Assembly: GCA_030444405.1 (NCBI GenBank)
Contig: JARFPM010000026.1
Coordinates: forward strand, 1 to 54,894
Reading direction: 5' to 3'
Source: Nitrospira sp.
GTDB lineage: Bacteria; Nitrospirota; Nitrospiria; Nitrospirales; Nitrospiraceae
DNA: 54,894 nucleotides
Shown here: positions 14,844 to 24,406 of the stretch, in pieces
How positions within the stretch are numbered: position 1 is the stretch's first letter
Layout: each line of letters opens with the position of its first letter
The notes under the pieces: generated by a model
What the model saw: only the letters and a program-made list of their open reading frames with translations
What the model was told of the DNA's origin: nothing
Databases searched by the model: none
Translations under genes and position numbers: made by a program

Positions 14844-17174
14844 CTAAAACAAGGTTCCGATTGTAAACTCAAACACACCAAATTTTTCACCGGGCCGTCG
14901 ATCAAGGTTGATCCCGTAGGCGGCACGCAACGGGCCAAAGGGAGATATCCAACGTGCTTCTACACCGACCGCGCTCCTCAGTTTGAGCGACCACAGTTCA
15001 CCGTCGTCAAAACCTTTTCCGTAGTCGAAAAAGAGCACACCGTTCAATTTCGCCTCGGAGGAGATCGTAAAGATCAACTCGTTGTTGAAGATCAATTGCC
15101 TCGCCGCGCCGTAGGGAGCCTGTGTCGTGGGGACTACGGGGCCGGCCCGGCCGAAGACAAACCCACGCACGGTATTGATGCCGCCTACGAAGAACCTTTC
15201 ATTCAGTGGAATCTGCGCCCCGTTGACTCCCTGGACCTCACCAAGGCGGACCCGTAACGACAGCCTCACATCGAACGGAAGCGGCGTGACCTTGATGACA
15301 TCCAAATAATATTTGATGAAGTTGTTGGTCCCGCCCAAATAGGGTGTTCCGACATCAAACCCTCCGCCGACACGCCAGCCGCTTCTGGGATCGAGGTAGT
15401 AGTCCCGTGTATCTCTGAACAACGTCGTCCGAAATCCTGTCGACGACTGCGTCCCCAGCTGCTGACACACGACAGGAACCAACTCAAACCCCGGAGTACA
15501 GAGACCTGCTTGAGGGTCCTTGAACGTGAGTTGCTCTCCAAAGAAAGTGAAGCTCCCCGTCACATACTCCGAAAACCACCGACCCAGCGTGATATTTCCT
15601 CCGGCTCGCTGCTCAAAATAGGAAATGTAATTCGTCTGACTGCTGTAGCCGTCTATCTGCAGCGAGGTCAGTGAATCGTACAGGTAGGGATTGCGGAAGG
15701 TGATGGATCCGAGGGTTCTTCGCTGGCCGAGTTGCCCGCGGACGCGAAGGAGATAGCCGTACCCAAACAAATTCCCTTGGGTGATATCGGCGATCGCCAC
15801 CAGTCGATCCAGTGTACTGAATCCACCGCCGAGGCTGAACATCCCTGTCGGCTTTTCTTTTACACGCACGTTTAAATCGACCTTGTCGGGTGCGACTTGC
15901 GCGGGCAGGATTTCGACCGTCTCGAAGAAATTCAAGTTGTTCAATCGTTGAAAACTTCGCTTCAGGGAGGCAGTGTCGATCACATCCTGTTCGTCTACTC
16001 TTATTTCTCGGCGGATGACGTTATCTCGCGTCTTGTCATTCCCGTAGATATTGATCTGTCGGATCCGCATCATCTCCCCTTCTTTGATGTTGAAGATGAC
16101 GGCGATCGTCCGCTCCTCATTGTTCGGATTCACGTTGGGCAAGACTTCGGAGAATGCATACCCTCTGCTTCCGTACAAGTCCGTCAGTCGCCCGATCTCA
16201 TCTCGAATCTTGGCACGTTGAAAGATCTCCCCTTCTTTCATCTTCAATCCTGCTCGAAGCTCGGGCTCCTCAAACACCGTGTGCCCTCGAAACCCTATTT
16301 CTCCTATGGTGAACGGCTCTCCCTCGGTGATGTGGAAACTGACGATGAACCATTTCTTATCTTCGGTGAGCTCCACCGACGGCTGGCCGACCCGAGCATT
16401 GAAGTAGCCTTTATTCAACAACACTTCCTTGATCCGCTCCACATCGTTGGTCAGCTCTTCACGCTTCAAGACGCCCGCGTCGGACACCTTCGAAGGCAAC
16501 TGGAGCCTCGTCACGAAGCCGTACCAGGGAACCCATTCCCGAGTCGCCATGACCTTGAACATCTCATTTTTCGTTGCCGCACGCAGCCCTTCGAATATCA
16601 CCGTCTTGACCTTGGCCTTCTCTCCCTCCGTGATATGAAAAGTCAGGCGCTTCCGATCCTCATCTAACGTCTCGATCACGGGAACAACCTGTGCATTGTA
16701 GTATCCGTCACGCTGGTAGGCCAGACGGATGGTCTCGGCGCTTTCCTTCACCTGCTGTTGATCGAGAAATGTCTGGCTCTTGATGGTCGTTTTTTCCTTC
16801 AACTTCTCTTCGGTCAATTCCTCGTTACCGTCGAAGACGATCTCGGTGATGAACGGCTTCTCCTGCACGACGAAGGTCAGAACCATTCCCTCGGGAACCG
16901 ATTCGGTTTCAACCTGCACATCCTCAAAAAACCCCGTGTCGTACAATATCCTCACTTGTCCACGCACATTTTCCGGCGTATAGCGATCGCCGACTTTCAG
17001 CGTGAGCCGACCGGCAATCGCCGGAATTTCGATTCGTTTGGCTCCCCGAATCTCAATCGAGGCGACCTTGAGTTCGGGAGTCTGGGCGAGTACTTCGAGC
17101 ACGCTCCACAACACAGAGACAACCATGACCGCGACCACGAACGACCGAGTCCTGTAGACGGCATGCTCGGTCAC
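14844..17174 (-). CDS. bamA: Outer membrane protein assembly factor BamA
   Basis: BamA folds and inserts beta-barrel proteins into the outer membrane. From the GTG at 17174 it is 776 residues: a signal peptide ending near VLAQ, then POTRA repeats over about residues 30-390, then a 16-strand barrel. The conserved loop motif VRGF is in FVGGINTVRGFVFGRAGP, and the barrel closes with an aromatic C-terminus (GVFEFTIGTLF). The open frame reaches a GTG at 17270, but the start at 17174, with AGGA upstream, gives a clean signal sequence. It is the first gene of the long envelope operon; the promoter is about 210 bases upstream. Confidence 0.95.
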   Translation of the reverse strand: MTEHAVYRTRSFVVAVMVVSVLWSVLEVLAQTPELKVASIEIRGAKRIEIPAIAGRLTLKVGDRYTPENVRGQVRILYDTGFFEDVQVETESVPEGMVLTFVVQEKPFITEIVFDGNEELTEEKLKEKTTIKSQTFLDQQQVKESAETIRLAYQRDGYYNAQVVPVIETLDEDRKRLTFHITEGEKAKVKTVIFEGLRAATKNEMFKVMATREWVPWYGFVTRLQLPSKVSDAGVLKREELTNDVERIKEVLLNKGYFNARVGQPSVELTEDKKWFIVSFHITEGEPFTIGEIGFRGHTVFEEPELRAGLKMKEGEIFQRAKIRDEIGRLTDLYGSRGYAFSEVLPNVNPNNEERTIAVIFNIKEGEMMRIRQINIYGNDKTRDNVIRREIRVDEQDVIDTASLKRSFQRLNNLNFFETVEILPAQVAPDKVDLNVRVKEKPTGMFSLGGGFSTLDRLVAIADITQGNLFGYGYLLRVRGQLGQRRTLGSITFRNPYLYDSLTSLQIDGYSSQTNYISYFEQRAGGNITLGRWFSEYVTGSFTFFGEQLTFKDPQAGLCTPGFELVPVVCQQLGTQSSTGFRTTLFRDTRDYYLDPRSGWRVGGGFDVGTPYLGGTNNFIKYYLDVIKVTPLPFDVRLSLRVRLGEVQGVNGAQIPLNERFFVGGINTVRGFVFGRAGPVVPTTQAPYGAARQLIFNNELIFTISSEAKLNGVLFFDYGKGFDDGELWSLKLRSAVGVEARWISPFGPLRAAYGINLDRRPGEKFGVFEFTIGTLF

Positions 17175-17391
17175 CGATAGGGATTCCTGTGGCGAAGTAT
17201 GGACACGGATGATGCGGCTGGAACCATCACACAGGTCCTCTCCGTTATCGACCGTACGCCGACTCCCCACGAGTCAGTCTGTCCCGCCCTGAAGAACGCG
17301 CTGGACCGCTAGAGCACGCTCGTCGGGGATCCGCAACCAGGCAGCTACCACGCGAACGTCCTCGCACCACCTGACCGCGCAAAACTTGCGG

Positions 17392-17420
17392 ATTATATTG
17401 GGGTCATCCTGCATTGTAAA
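17392..17420 (-). promoter_or_regulatory. Sigma-70-type promoter of the bamA/lpx operon
   Basis: On the minus strand TTTACA (17420-17415) is followed by a 17-base spacer and a perfect TATAAT (17397-17392). The predicted transcript starts near 17385 and leaves a leader of about 210 bases before bamA. Confidence 0.75.
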
Positions 17421-17615
17421 GGAGTGTCCCATTCTTATTTCGATGTGCATGTCTCCCGCTTGGCTCCGATCCCAACACTCCCAAGGATTGCTCGATCGTG
17501 ACCGCCACCAGCCAGGAGAAACGGCACGACACACGTCTCGTTCGTAAGAACACTCGTATCTTCTTTTCACGGAAACGAACGACGTCGCCTTCGATGCGAT
17601 GAGTTCGTCTGTTTC

Positions 17616-17644
17616 TTGACTTCACAGACCCCATCACATAGTAT
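17616..17644 (+). promoter_or_regulatory. Promoter of galU
   Basis: TTGACT (17616-17621), a 17-base spacer and TAGTAT (17639-17644) form a good sigma-70-type promoter. The expected transcription start falls at about 17651, exactly at the galU ATG, so the message may be leaderless. Confidence 0.6.
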
Positions 17645-17650
17645 CCTGCC

Positions 17651-18547
17651 ATGTCACGTCTGACTGTCAGAAAAGCGGTCATTCCCGCCGCCGGCCTTGG
17701 GACGCGGTTCCTTCCTGCCACCAAGGCCTCCCCCAAAGAGATGTTGCCGTTGGTCGACAAGCCGCTCATTCAATATACCGTCGAAGAAGCGGTGGCCTCG
17801 GGCATCGAAGACATTATCGTGATTACCGGCCGCGGCAAACGCGCTATCGAAGATCATTTTGATCGTTCCGTCGAGTTGGAAGAAAATTTGAAAGGCACCG
17901 GTAAGAGTCAGGTGCTCCATCAGATCCGACAGATCTCGAACCTCGCGAACTTCTGTTACGTGCGGCAATCCGAGGCCCTCGGCTTGGGGCATGCCGTGTT
18001 ATGCGCGCAGCACCTGATCGGCGATGAACCCTTCGCCGTCATTCTCGGGGATGAGATTATCGACGCCGATGTCCCAGGGCTCGCACAATTGATCCACATC
18101 TATAAGAAACGCCATGGGGCGGTTCTAGGGGTGCAGGAGGTTCCGAAGGCAGACGTCAGCCGGTACGGAATCGTGACCCCCAAGCGCCTCGCCCACGGTT
18201 TGCATCGGGTTGAGGATTTGGTTGAGAAACCGTCGCCGACCGATGCCCCATCCACACTCGCCGTGATCGGCCGGTATGTCCTTCCTCCCGAAATCTTTCC
18301 GATTCTGAGAAAGACCGCCCCGGGAAAGAACGGAGAAATTCAGTTGACCGACGCACTCAAGACACTTGCAAAAAAATCTCCGATGTATGCGCTTGAGGTA
18401 GAGGGACAACGCCATGATGCCGGAGACAAATTGGGCTTTTTGATCGCCACCGTTGAGTTCGCGTTGAAGAACCCGGCATTGGGATCGGAATTCCGCGACT
18501 ACCTTTCGACCAGAATGCACACCACATCGAATAGTCGTCGAGGATGA
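17651..18547 (+). CDS. galU: UTP-glucose-1-phosphate uridylyltransferase
   Basis: GalU makes UDP-glucose from UTP and glucose 1-phosphate in the cytoplasm, supplying LPS, exopolysaccharide and other glycan synthesis. The 298-residue protein has the nucleotide-binding signature VIPAAGLGTRFLPATKASPKEMLPL at its N-terminus, then IVITGRGKRAIEDHFD, GHAVLCAQ, VILGDEIID and LTDALKTLAK. No Shine-Dalgarno is evident upstream of the ATG, which fits the leaderless arrangement suggested by the promoter position. It is transcribed divergently from the envelope operon to which it contributes a precursor. Confidence 0.96.
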   Translation: MSRLTVRKAVIPAAGLGTRFLPATKASPKEMLPLVDKPLIQYTVEEAVASGIEDIIVITGRGKRAIEDHFDRSVELEENLKGTGKSQVLHQIRQISNLANFCYVRQSEALGLGHAVLCAQHLIGDEPFAVILGDEIIDADVPGLAQLIHIYKKRHGAVLGVQEVPKADVSRYGIVTPKRLAHGLHRVEDLVEKPSPTDAPSTLAVIGRYVLPPEIFPILRKTAPGKNGEIQLTDALKTLAKKSPMYALEVEGQRHDAGDKLGFLIATVEFALKNPALGSEFRDYLSTRMHTTSNSRRG

Positions 18548-18791
18548 CCCCATCGGTTGTGATGGGCACTCAGTCGCGGGGTTCCCGGCAACGACCATTC
18601 AGTACCCAGCTTGCTATTGAACGGATTATCCGACACGTTGCATTGCGCAATCCCGATCGGTCATTCAGTTTCACATGATGGCACGCTGAGGCTCGAAGAC
18701 GAGAGAGACATGTCGCTCAGACGCGTTACTGTGTCGTTGCACAACCCGGTCCGTCGAACTGTCACCTCATAGATAAAGAACAGGCAGGCAT

Positions 18792-21290
18792 ATGACCGAC
18801 CCAAACGAACAAGATATTCAGCCTCCCCAAAACATTGAAGTTCCGGGTCAACTCCCGCTGTTGCCGGTTCGAGATATCGTCGTTTTTCCCTATATGGTGC
18901 TTCCCCTTTTCGTCGGACGCGACATGTCGATCAAGGCCATCGAAGCGGCCCTTGCCGGCAATCGGATGATCTTCCTCGCGACTCAAAAAGCGCTCGATGT
19001 CGAGAATCCCGCTCCAAAAGACATCCACATGATCGGCACCGTCGGCATCATCATGCGGATGCTGAAGCTGCCGGATGAACGTATCAAGATCCTGGTGCAG
19101 GGCATCGCCAAAGCGAAGATCACCAAATACATTCAGACCGACCCCTACTACTCCGTTCGGATCGACAAGCTGATTGATACGAAGCCGACGGCCACGCCCC
19201 TGGAGGCGGAAGCCGTCATGCGGACCGTGAAAGAGCAGATCGAACGAATCGTGAGCTTGGGAAAAGTCTTGATCCCCGATGTCATGGTCGTCATTGAAAA
19301 CCTCGAAGAGCCAGGCCGATTGGCCGACATGGTGGTCTCTAATCTCGGTCTCAAGGTCGACGCCACCCAAGCCGTTCTAGAAATTTCAGACCCGATTCAA
19401 CGCCTTCGCCAGGTGAGCGACATTCTCGGGAAGGAAATCGAAGTCCTCTCCATGCAGCAAAAGATCCAGGCACAAGCCAAGGGCGAGATGGACAAGACCC
19501 AACGGGAGTATTTTCTTCGGGAACAGCTGAAGGCCATTCAAAAGGAGTTGGGTGAACTCGATGAACGAGCGGAAGAAGTCACGGAATTCCGCAAGCGGAT
19601 CAAAGACGCGAAGATGCCCGATAAGGTGCTGAAGGAAACCGAAAAGCAACTCAAGCGTCTGGAGAAAATGCACCCGGATACTGCCGAATCCGCGACGGTG
19701 CGGACCTATCTGGAATGGATGGTCGAATTGCCATGGGCCAAGCGGTCGAAGGATAACCTCGATCTGAAGGCTGCCGTCAAGGTGTTGAACGAGGACCACT
19801 ACGACCTCGAAAAGGTCAAGGAGCGAATCCTGGAGTATCTGGCCGTCCGAAAGCTGAAAGAAAAGATGAAAGGGCCGATCCTCTGCTTCGTCGGCCCACC
19901 GGGAGTCGGAAAAACATCACTGGGGAAATCGATCGCCCGCGCGTTGGGGCGCGAGTTTGTGCGTATCAGTTTGGGCGGTGTGCGGGATGAAGCCGAAATC
20001 CGCGGCCACCGCCGCACATATGTCGGCGCCTTACCGGGACGCATCATCCAGGGCATGAAGCAAGCAGGCACCGGCAACCCCGTGTTCATGCTCGACGAAG
20101 TGGACAAGGTCGGGATGGATTTTCGGGGCGACCCCTCGGCAGCCTTGCTGGAGGTCCTCGACCCGGAACAAAACAGCGCGTTCACCGACCACTACCTCGG
20201 GGTCCCATTCGACCTGACCGAAGTCATGTTCATCACCACGGCGAATCTGATCGATCCGATCCTTCCCGCGTTGCGCGATCGCATGGAGATCATCGAAATC
20301 CCCGGATATACCGAAGAAGAGAAACTCGGCATCGCCCAGAAGTATCTGATTCCCCGTCAGCTCGAAGAGCACGGGATTACGAGCAAACATGTCCGTCTTA
20401 CGGAACCGGCGATCCGCCAGATTATTTCGCACTACACGCGGGAAGCCGGAGTGCGGAATCTTGAGCGTGAGATCGCCAACGTGATGCGCAAGGTCGCGAA
20501 GAAAGTCGCCGAAGGCAAAGGCCAGGGGTTTCCGATCGATCCATCCAATCTCAACAAATATCTAGGCGTTTCGAAATATGTGCCGGAAGCGGAACTCGAG
20601 AAAGACGAGATCGGTGTGGCCACCGGCCTGGCCTGGACGGAAGCGGGCGGCGACGTACTCTACATCGAGGCGACGGTGATGAAGGGGAAAGGCCAATTGA
20701 CCCTCACCGGCCACCTCGGAGATGTGATGAAAGAATCCGCTCAGGCGGCTCTCAGCTATGTCCGCTCACGAGAAAAAACCTTGCATCTCAACCCTGGGAT
20801 GTTTAGCAAACAAGACCTGCACATCCATGTGCCGGCTGGAGCCATCCCTAAAGACGGTCCTTCGGCCGGCATCACGATGGCAACCGCCATCGCCTCGGCA
20901 TTTTCCGGCACGCCGGCAAGGCGAGATCTGGCGATGACTGGAGAAATCACCTTGCGCGGCCGCGTACTTCCAATCGGGGGACTCAAGGAAAAGATTTTGG
21001 CGGCGAAACGAGCGAAGCTCACGACGGTAATCCTCCCACGTCGGAACAAGAAGGACCTAGAGGAAATCCCCAAACATCTCCTCAAAGGCATTCAATTGGC
21101 GTTCGTCGATACCATGGACGACGTCATGAAGATCGCCCTCCGCCGAAGCGCTAGGCCTTCGCCAGCCACTAGGAAACCATCGGCTCCCCCGGCGCCGACG
21201 CGCATCCGCCCGCTGCGATCCGGAAAAGGTCGGCGGCCTCACGAACTCCCTGCCACGGTGATGGCAAACCGAATGCCCGCACGGTCATAG
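18792..21290 (+). CDS. lon: ATP-dependent protease Lon
   Basis: Lon is a cytoplasmic AAA+ serine protease that degrades damaged and regulatory proteins. In the 832-residue protein, residues about 18-210 are the Lon N-terminal substrate domain, starting [22 protein letters not shown]. The AAA+ core has Walker [14 protein letters not shown] and Walker [12 protein letters not shown]. The protease domain has the catalytic Ser in [14 protein letters not shown] and the catalytic Lys in [15 protein letters not shown]. After the normal Lon end there is an extra tail of about 50 residues rich in Pro, Arg and Ala, probably disordered. The upstream 240 bases hold no obvious heat-shock promoter. Confidence 0.97.
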   Translation: MTDPNEQDIQPPQNIEVPGQLPLLPVRDIVVFPYMVLPLFVGRDMSIKAIEAALAGNRMIFLATQKALDVENPAPKDIHMIGTVGIIMRMLKLPDERIKILVQGIAKAKITKYIQTDPYYSVRIDKLIDTKPTATPLEAEAVMRTVKEQIERIVSLGKVLIPDVMVVIENLEEPGRLADMVVSNLGLKVDATQAVLEISDPIQRLRQVSDILGKEIEVLSMQQKIQAQAKGEMDKTQREYFLREQLKAIQKELGELDERAEEVTEFRKRIKDAKMPDKVLKETEKQLKRLEKMHPDTAESATVRTYLEWMVELPWAKRSKDNLDLKAAVKVLNEDHYDLEKVKERILEYLAVRKLKEKMKGPILCFVGPPGVGKTSLGKSIARALGREFVRISLGGVRDEAEIRGHRRTYVGALPGRIIQGMKQAGTGNPVFMLDEVDKVGMDFRGDPSAALLEVLDPEQNSAFTDHYLGVPFDLTEVMFITTANLIDPILPALRDRMEIIEIPGYTEEEKLGIAQKYLIPRQLEEHGITSKHVRLTEPAIRQIISHYTREAGVRNLEREIANVMRKVAKKVAEGKGQGFPIDPSNLNKYLGVSKYVPEAELEKDEIGVATGLAWTEAGGDVLYIEATVMKGKGQLTLTGHLGDVMKESAQAALSYVRSREKTLHLNPGMFSKQDLHIHVPAGAIPKDGPSAGITMATAIASAFSGTPARRDLAMTGEITLRGRVLPIGGLKEKILAAKRAKLTTVILPRRNKKDLEEIPKHLLKGIQLAFVDTMDDVMKIALRRSARPSPATRKPSAPPAPTRIRPLRSGKGRRPHELPATVMANRMPARS

Positions 21291-21299
21291 GATAGTGCC

Positions 21300-22334
21300 A
21301 TGGCCCGTCGTCAGGCCACCCCCCCCATTCAGGAATTTGCTCTGATCCGATCTCTCGAAGGTCGGTTTGCCCGTCACGCACCAGGGCTCGTTCAGGGCAT
21401 CGGCGACGACGCAGCCGTAATTGAGACCTCCGCCCAGGCCTGGTGCCATCTTACGACGGATTTGCTTGCCGAAGGAATTCACTTTGACATGAAGTCGGCT
21501 ACCCCTGAGTCGGTCGGATACCGGGCAGCCATGGCCAACCTCAGCGATATTGCCGCGATGGGCGCCGTCCCTCGCTATCTGCTCATTTCGCTCGCCATCC
21601 CGAAGACAGTGAAGCGGTCGCACATCTACGCGTTGTACCGCGGCTTGATGAAGGCTTGCCGCCTTTACGACGTGGCCCTCATCGGCGGTGACACTTCAGC
21701 CTCCAAGGCTGGACTCTTTCTCAGCATCACCCTGATCGGCACAACGAGGGGGCGTCGGGCGCTTTTTCGGCACGGTGCCAAAGTGGGAGACCAAATCTGT
21801 GTCTCGGGCACTCTCGGAGACTCTCTGGCAGGACTCAAACTCTTGAGGAGCAGCACAACCTCGGGAAGGAGGAACACCGCTTTCTCGCGCTCCGATCGGA
21901 AATTTCTTATCCGCCGCCATACCCACCCTACTGCGAGGGTCGCCGAGGGCCGGTGGCTCAACGATAGACGACTCGCCTCCGCTGCCATTGATCTGTCCGA
22001 CGGCCTCTCCGGAGATCTTCGGCACATTTGCGAGGAAAGTCGCGTGGGCGCAGAGGTGGAACTCGAAAGGCTACCCATCTCACCAGCCTGCCGAGCCTAT
22101 GCATCGGCGATCGGCGTCTCGCCATCTCGACTTGCGCTCACCGGTGGCGAAGACTATGAGCTTCTGTTCACCGCTTCTCCGCGCGACTGCGAGACTATTG
22201 AACGGGAAGCACGAACACGAGGCTATCGCATGACCCGTATCGGAACGATTCGCCCGCAACGGTTCGGAATTCAGATGACCTCCGACGGTCTGACGCAGCC
22301 GATGCCGGTCACCAGTTACGAGCATTTCCTCTGA
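21300..22334 (+). CDS. thiL: Thiamine-monophosphate kinase
   Basis: ThiL phosphorylates thiamine monophosphate to the coenzyme thiamine pyrophosphate in the cytoplasm. The 344-residue protein has FALIRSLEGRFARHAPGLVQGIGDDAAVIE, where GIGDDAA is the family's nucleotide-binding start, then TTDLLAEGIHFD, ANLSDIAAMGA, GGDTSAS, AIDLSDGLSGDL and LTGGEDYELLF. It begins nine bases after lon and overlaps the next gene by one base (TGATG). No TPP riboswitch is visible upstream. The thiS-thiG-thiE genes lie some 15 kb away on the other strand. Confidence 0.95.
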   Translation: MARRQATPPIQEFALIRSLEGRFARHAPGLVQGIGDDAAVIETSAQAWCHLTTDLLAEGIHFDMKSATPESVGYRAAMANLSDIAAMGAVPRYLLISLAIPKTVKRSHIYALYRGLMKACRLYDVALIGGDTSASKAGLFLSITLIGTTRGRRALFRHGAKVGDQICVSGTLGDSLAGLKLLRSSTTSGRRNTAFSRSDRKFLIRRHTHPTARVAEGRWLNDRRLASAAIDLSDGLSGDLRHICEESRVGAEVELERLPISPACRAYASAIGVSPSRLALTGGEDYELLFTASPRDCETIEREARTRGYRMTRIGTIRPQRFGIQMTSDGLTQPMPVTSYEHFL

Positions 22335-22849
22335 TGTCCGATATGAGCCAGCAGCCCTCTGCTCGGGGACGACGATCATTTCGGGCGCTCTTACGCCAAG
22401 TGCTCCACTTGCAGGAGTCACCGCAACGCACCGCGCTGGCATTTGCGCTGGGCGTCTTTATCGCGTTCTCACCCGCCTACGGCTTGCACATGGCGCTGGT
22501 CGTGCTGTGCACCTGGCTGTTTGGGCTCAATTTCTTGGCCTTGCTCACTGGTGCCTTGATCAACAATCCCTGGACCATCATTCCCATCTTAGGCGCAACC
22601 TACTGGACCGGTGCATTGCTCTTGGGACGGACCGATGTACCGAATTTTGAGTGGCAGGATCTGAGTTTCAGCGGCATCTACCAACAAGTCCTTCCTTACG
22701 CAGCTCCCTTCGTACTCGGAGGACTCGTTCTCAGTGTGCTCGGAGCCTTGTTGTCCTATCCGGCCGCCTACCTATTTTTCCACAAACATCGCTCCACGCC
22801 CGTCAGACCCAAGACCGAACCGTTGCCGCCCTCCGACCAGGTGGGCTAA
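22334..22849 (+). CDS. DUF2062 domain membrane protein
   Basis: A 171-residue protein of the DUF2062 family. After a basic N-terminus (RRSFRALLRQVLHLQESPQR), the sequence has the family feature ALAFALGVFIAFSPAYGLHMALVVL, then LTGALINNPWTIIP, and at least three hydrophobic membrane segments. A Pro/Lys-rich cytoplasmic tail follows. The role of the family is not established. Translation probably couples to thiL through the TGATG overlap; the HD phosphohydrolase gene begins 14 bases downstream. Confidence 0.85.
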   Translation: MSDMSQQPSARGRRSFRALLRQVLHLQESPQRTALAFALGVFIAFSPAYGLHMALVVLCTWLFGLNFLALLTGALINNPWTIIPILGATYWTGALLLGRTDVPNFEWQDLSFSGIYQQVLPYAAPFVLGGLVLSVLGALLSYPAAYLFFHKHRSTPVRPKTEPLPPSDQVG

Positions 22850-22863
22850 GATGCCCACTGGCT

Positions 22864-24282
22864 ATGGAATCGGCAGACCGGCATGACGCTCCCTATGATG
22901 GGTCGGCACTCATCGCCGATCCCATCCACAAGTACGTCACTTTCACTGTACCGTATGCTCATCCCGATCCACATGAACATACCGAGAAAGACCTGATCGA
23001 CTCTCCCTGGGTTCAGCGGCTACGATACATCTACCAGCTACAGAGTGCCCGCTGGGTCTATCCCTCGGCGGAACATACCCGATTCGTGCATTCTCTCGGG
23101 ACCATGCACGTGGCAGGACGATTCGCCCGACATCTGTATCCATTTCTCAAGAAAACCGTCAAAGAGGTGCCATCGGCCAATTTTGTCGAAGAATTCCTAC
23201 GGGTGACGGCCTTGGTTCATGACATCGGGCACGGTCCGTTTTGCCATTTCTTCGATGACAATTTTCTCCATGCGCATGGCCTCACCCATGAACGGTTGGG
23301 CCAGATCATCATCCGGGAACACTTGGCTCCCCTCATCAGGAAAATTCGCCGAAGCCCGTCAGGCCCCTTTGCGAAAGGGGAAGAACTAAATCCCGACCAG
23401 ATCGCCCATCTGATCCTCAAGGAGAAAGGCAAGGATAATTCCAGCCTCCCCCGGTGGTTGAACATGCTTCAGCCTGTAATCTCAGGGAGTTATACCGGAG
23501 ATAATCTGGACTATGTCTTGAGGGACTCGTATATGTGCGGCGTGGCGGTAGGCCCGGTCGATCTGACGAGGTTGATTCATTACAGCATCGTGACAGAAAA
23601 AGGTTTCACCATTCACAAAACCGGGCTTCCGTCACTCCAAATGTTCCTGAATACCAGGATGTACCTCTACTCCAACGTCTATTTCCATCGCACTACCAGA
23701 GCGATCGACATTCATCTGCGGGACATCTTCGGTCAAACGATGAAGCTGCTCTGTCCCAACGATCCGCGCAAGAATATGGAAGGGTATCGTACCCTGACCG
23801 ATTGGTCGCTCTTGGAGGAAGTCCGGAGATGGAAACAGTCCCGTCACAAAGCCCGCAGGCAGCTAGGTCACGAGTGGGCACGAATTTTAGGCCGAGACGT
23901 CAAATGGAAGATGGCCTACAGCACCACATTGAAAGAAAAAGGACAAGAACGCGGCATGGCATTTCCCAGCCATCGGCATTTTGAGCAACAGATTGCCAAA
24001 GAGTTGCCGTCCGGCTTGAGGCGGCTGCCGTTTCGCGTGGACATGGCCCTGTTGGATCCACGGCCTGACCCCAAAGACCGCCGTGGAAATCCTCTCTATG
24101 TTTACGACCCCGGGACGAGTCAGGTTTCGACCGAACCGTTGGAAGAAGTCCTCGATCTTCTGCCCACACGACTTATTCAGTTTCGAATCTATTCACTGGA
24201 CCACGTTCACGACGCAGCCCTGTCGCAAGCCGCGGCGACCGTCCTCAATAAGACCCCGACCAGCCTCGAATCCAATTACTGA
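22864..24282 (+). CDS. HD-domain phosphohydrolase
   Basis: About 472 residues from the ATG at 22864; the open frame extends further upstream but there it overlaps the DUF2062 gene. The HD metal-binding set is visible: HTRFVHSLGTMHVAG supplies the first His, VHDIGHGPFCHFFDD the His-Asp pair, and SGSYTGDNLDYVLRDSYMCG the distal Asp. This arrangement is that of the SAMHD1/dGTPase-like HD family (COG1078), which hydrolyses nucleotides; substrate and oligomer state are not evident. The C-terminal third is family-specific and less conserved. Confidence 0.85.
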   Translation: MESADRHDAPYDGSALIADPIHKYVTFTVPYAHPDPHEHTEKDLIDSPWVQRLRYIYQLQSARWVYPSAEHTRFVHSLGTMHVAGRFARHLYPFLKKTVKEVPSANFVEEFLRVTALVHDIGHGPFCHFFDDNFLHAHGLTHERLGQIIIREHLAPLIRKIRRSPSGPFAKGEELNPDQIAHLILKEKGKDNSSLPRWLNMLQPVISGSYTGDNLDYVLRDSYMCGVAVGPVDLTRLIHYSIVTEKGFTIHKTGLPSLQMFLNTRMYLYSNVYFHRTTRAIDIHLRDIFGQTMKLLCPNDPRKNMEGYRTLTDWSLLEEVRRWKQSRHKARRQLGHEWARILGRDVKWKMAYSTTLKEKGQERGMAFPSHRHFEQQIAKELPSGLRRLPFRVDMALLDPRPDPKDRRGNPLYVYDPGTSQVSTEPLEEVLDLLPTRLIQFRIYSLDHVHDAALSQAAATVLNKTPTSLESNY

Positions 24283-24344
24283 ACGATCTGTGGGTCAATC
24301 GTCGTTGCGTGAACGGCGAAGCAGGTAGAGCCCCACGGCTTGAC

Positions 24345-24406
24345 AGCCCAGGCTTTCTGCGTAGGCGGGTGGATAGGCAAACTATCTGGGTTTGCAAGAC
24401 TGGGCT
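24345..24406. terminator. Nested stem-loops between convergent genes
   Basis: AGCCCAG (24345-24351) pairs with CTGGGCT (24400-24406), and inside it GCAAAC (24377-24382) pairs with GTTTGC (24390-24395). The structure lies between the convergent HD and four-Cys genes. It has no clear U tract, so a termination role is only inferred. Confidence 0.35.

Larger units (their letters stand above)
17175..17650. other. Divergent intergenic region between bamA and galU
   Basis: About 475 bases separate the divergent bamA and galU genes. I see a promoter for each direction (17392-17420 minus, 17616-17644 plus) and a long bamA leader of about 210 bases. Minus-strand open frames here (for example 17274-17570) overlap the promoter and have no recognisable family, so I do not call them genes. 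Confidence 0.6.

Noticed and set aside
17274-17570. A 98-residue minus-strand open frame between bamA and galU
   Set aside because: It spans the near-consensus bamA promoter, has an irregular composition and no family resemblance.
22651-22863. Upstream extension of the HD phosphohydrolase
   Set aside because: It overlaps the DUF2062 gene in a different frame and has no family similarity; the ATG at 22864 is the sensible start.
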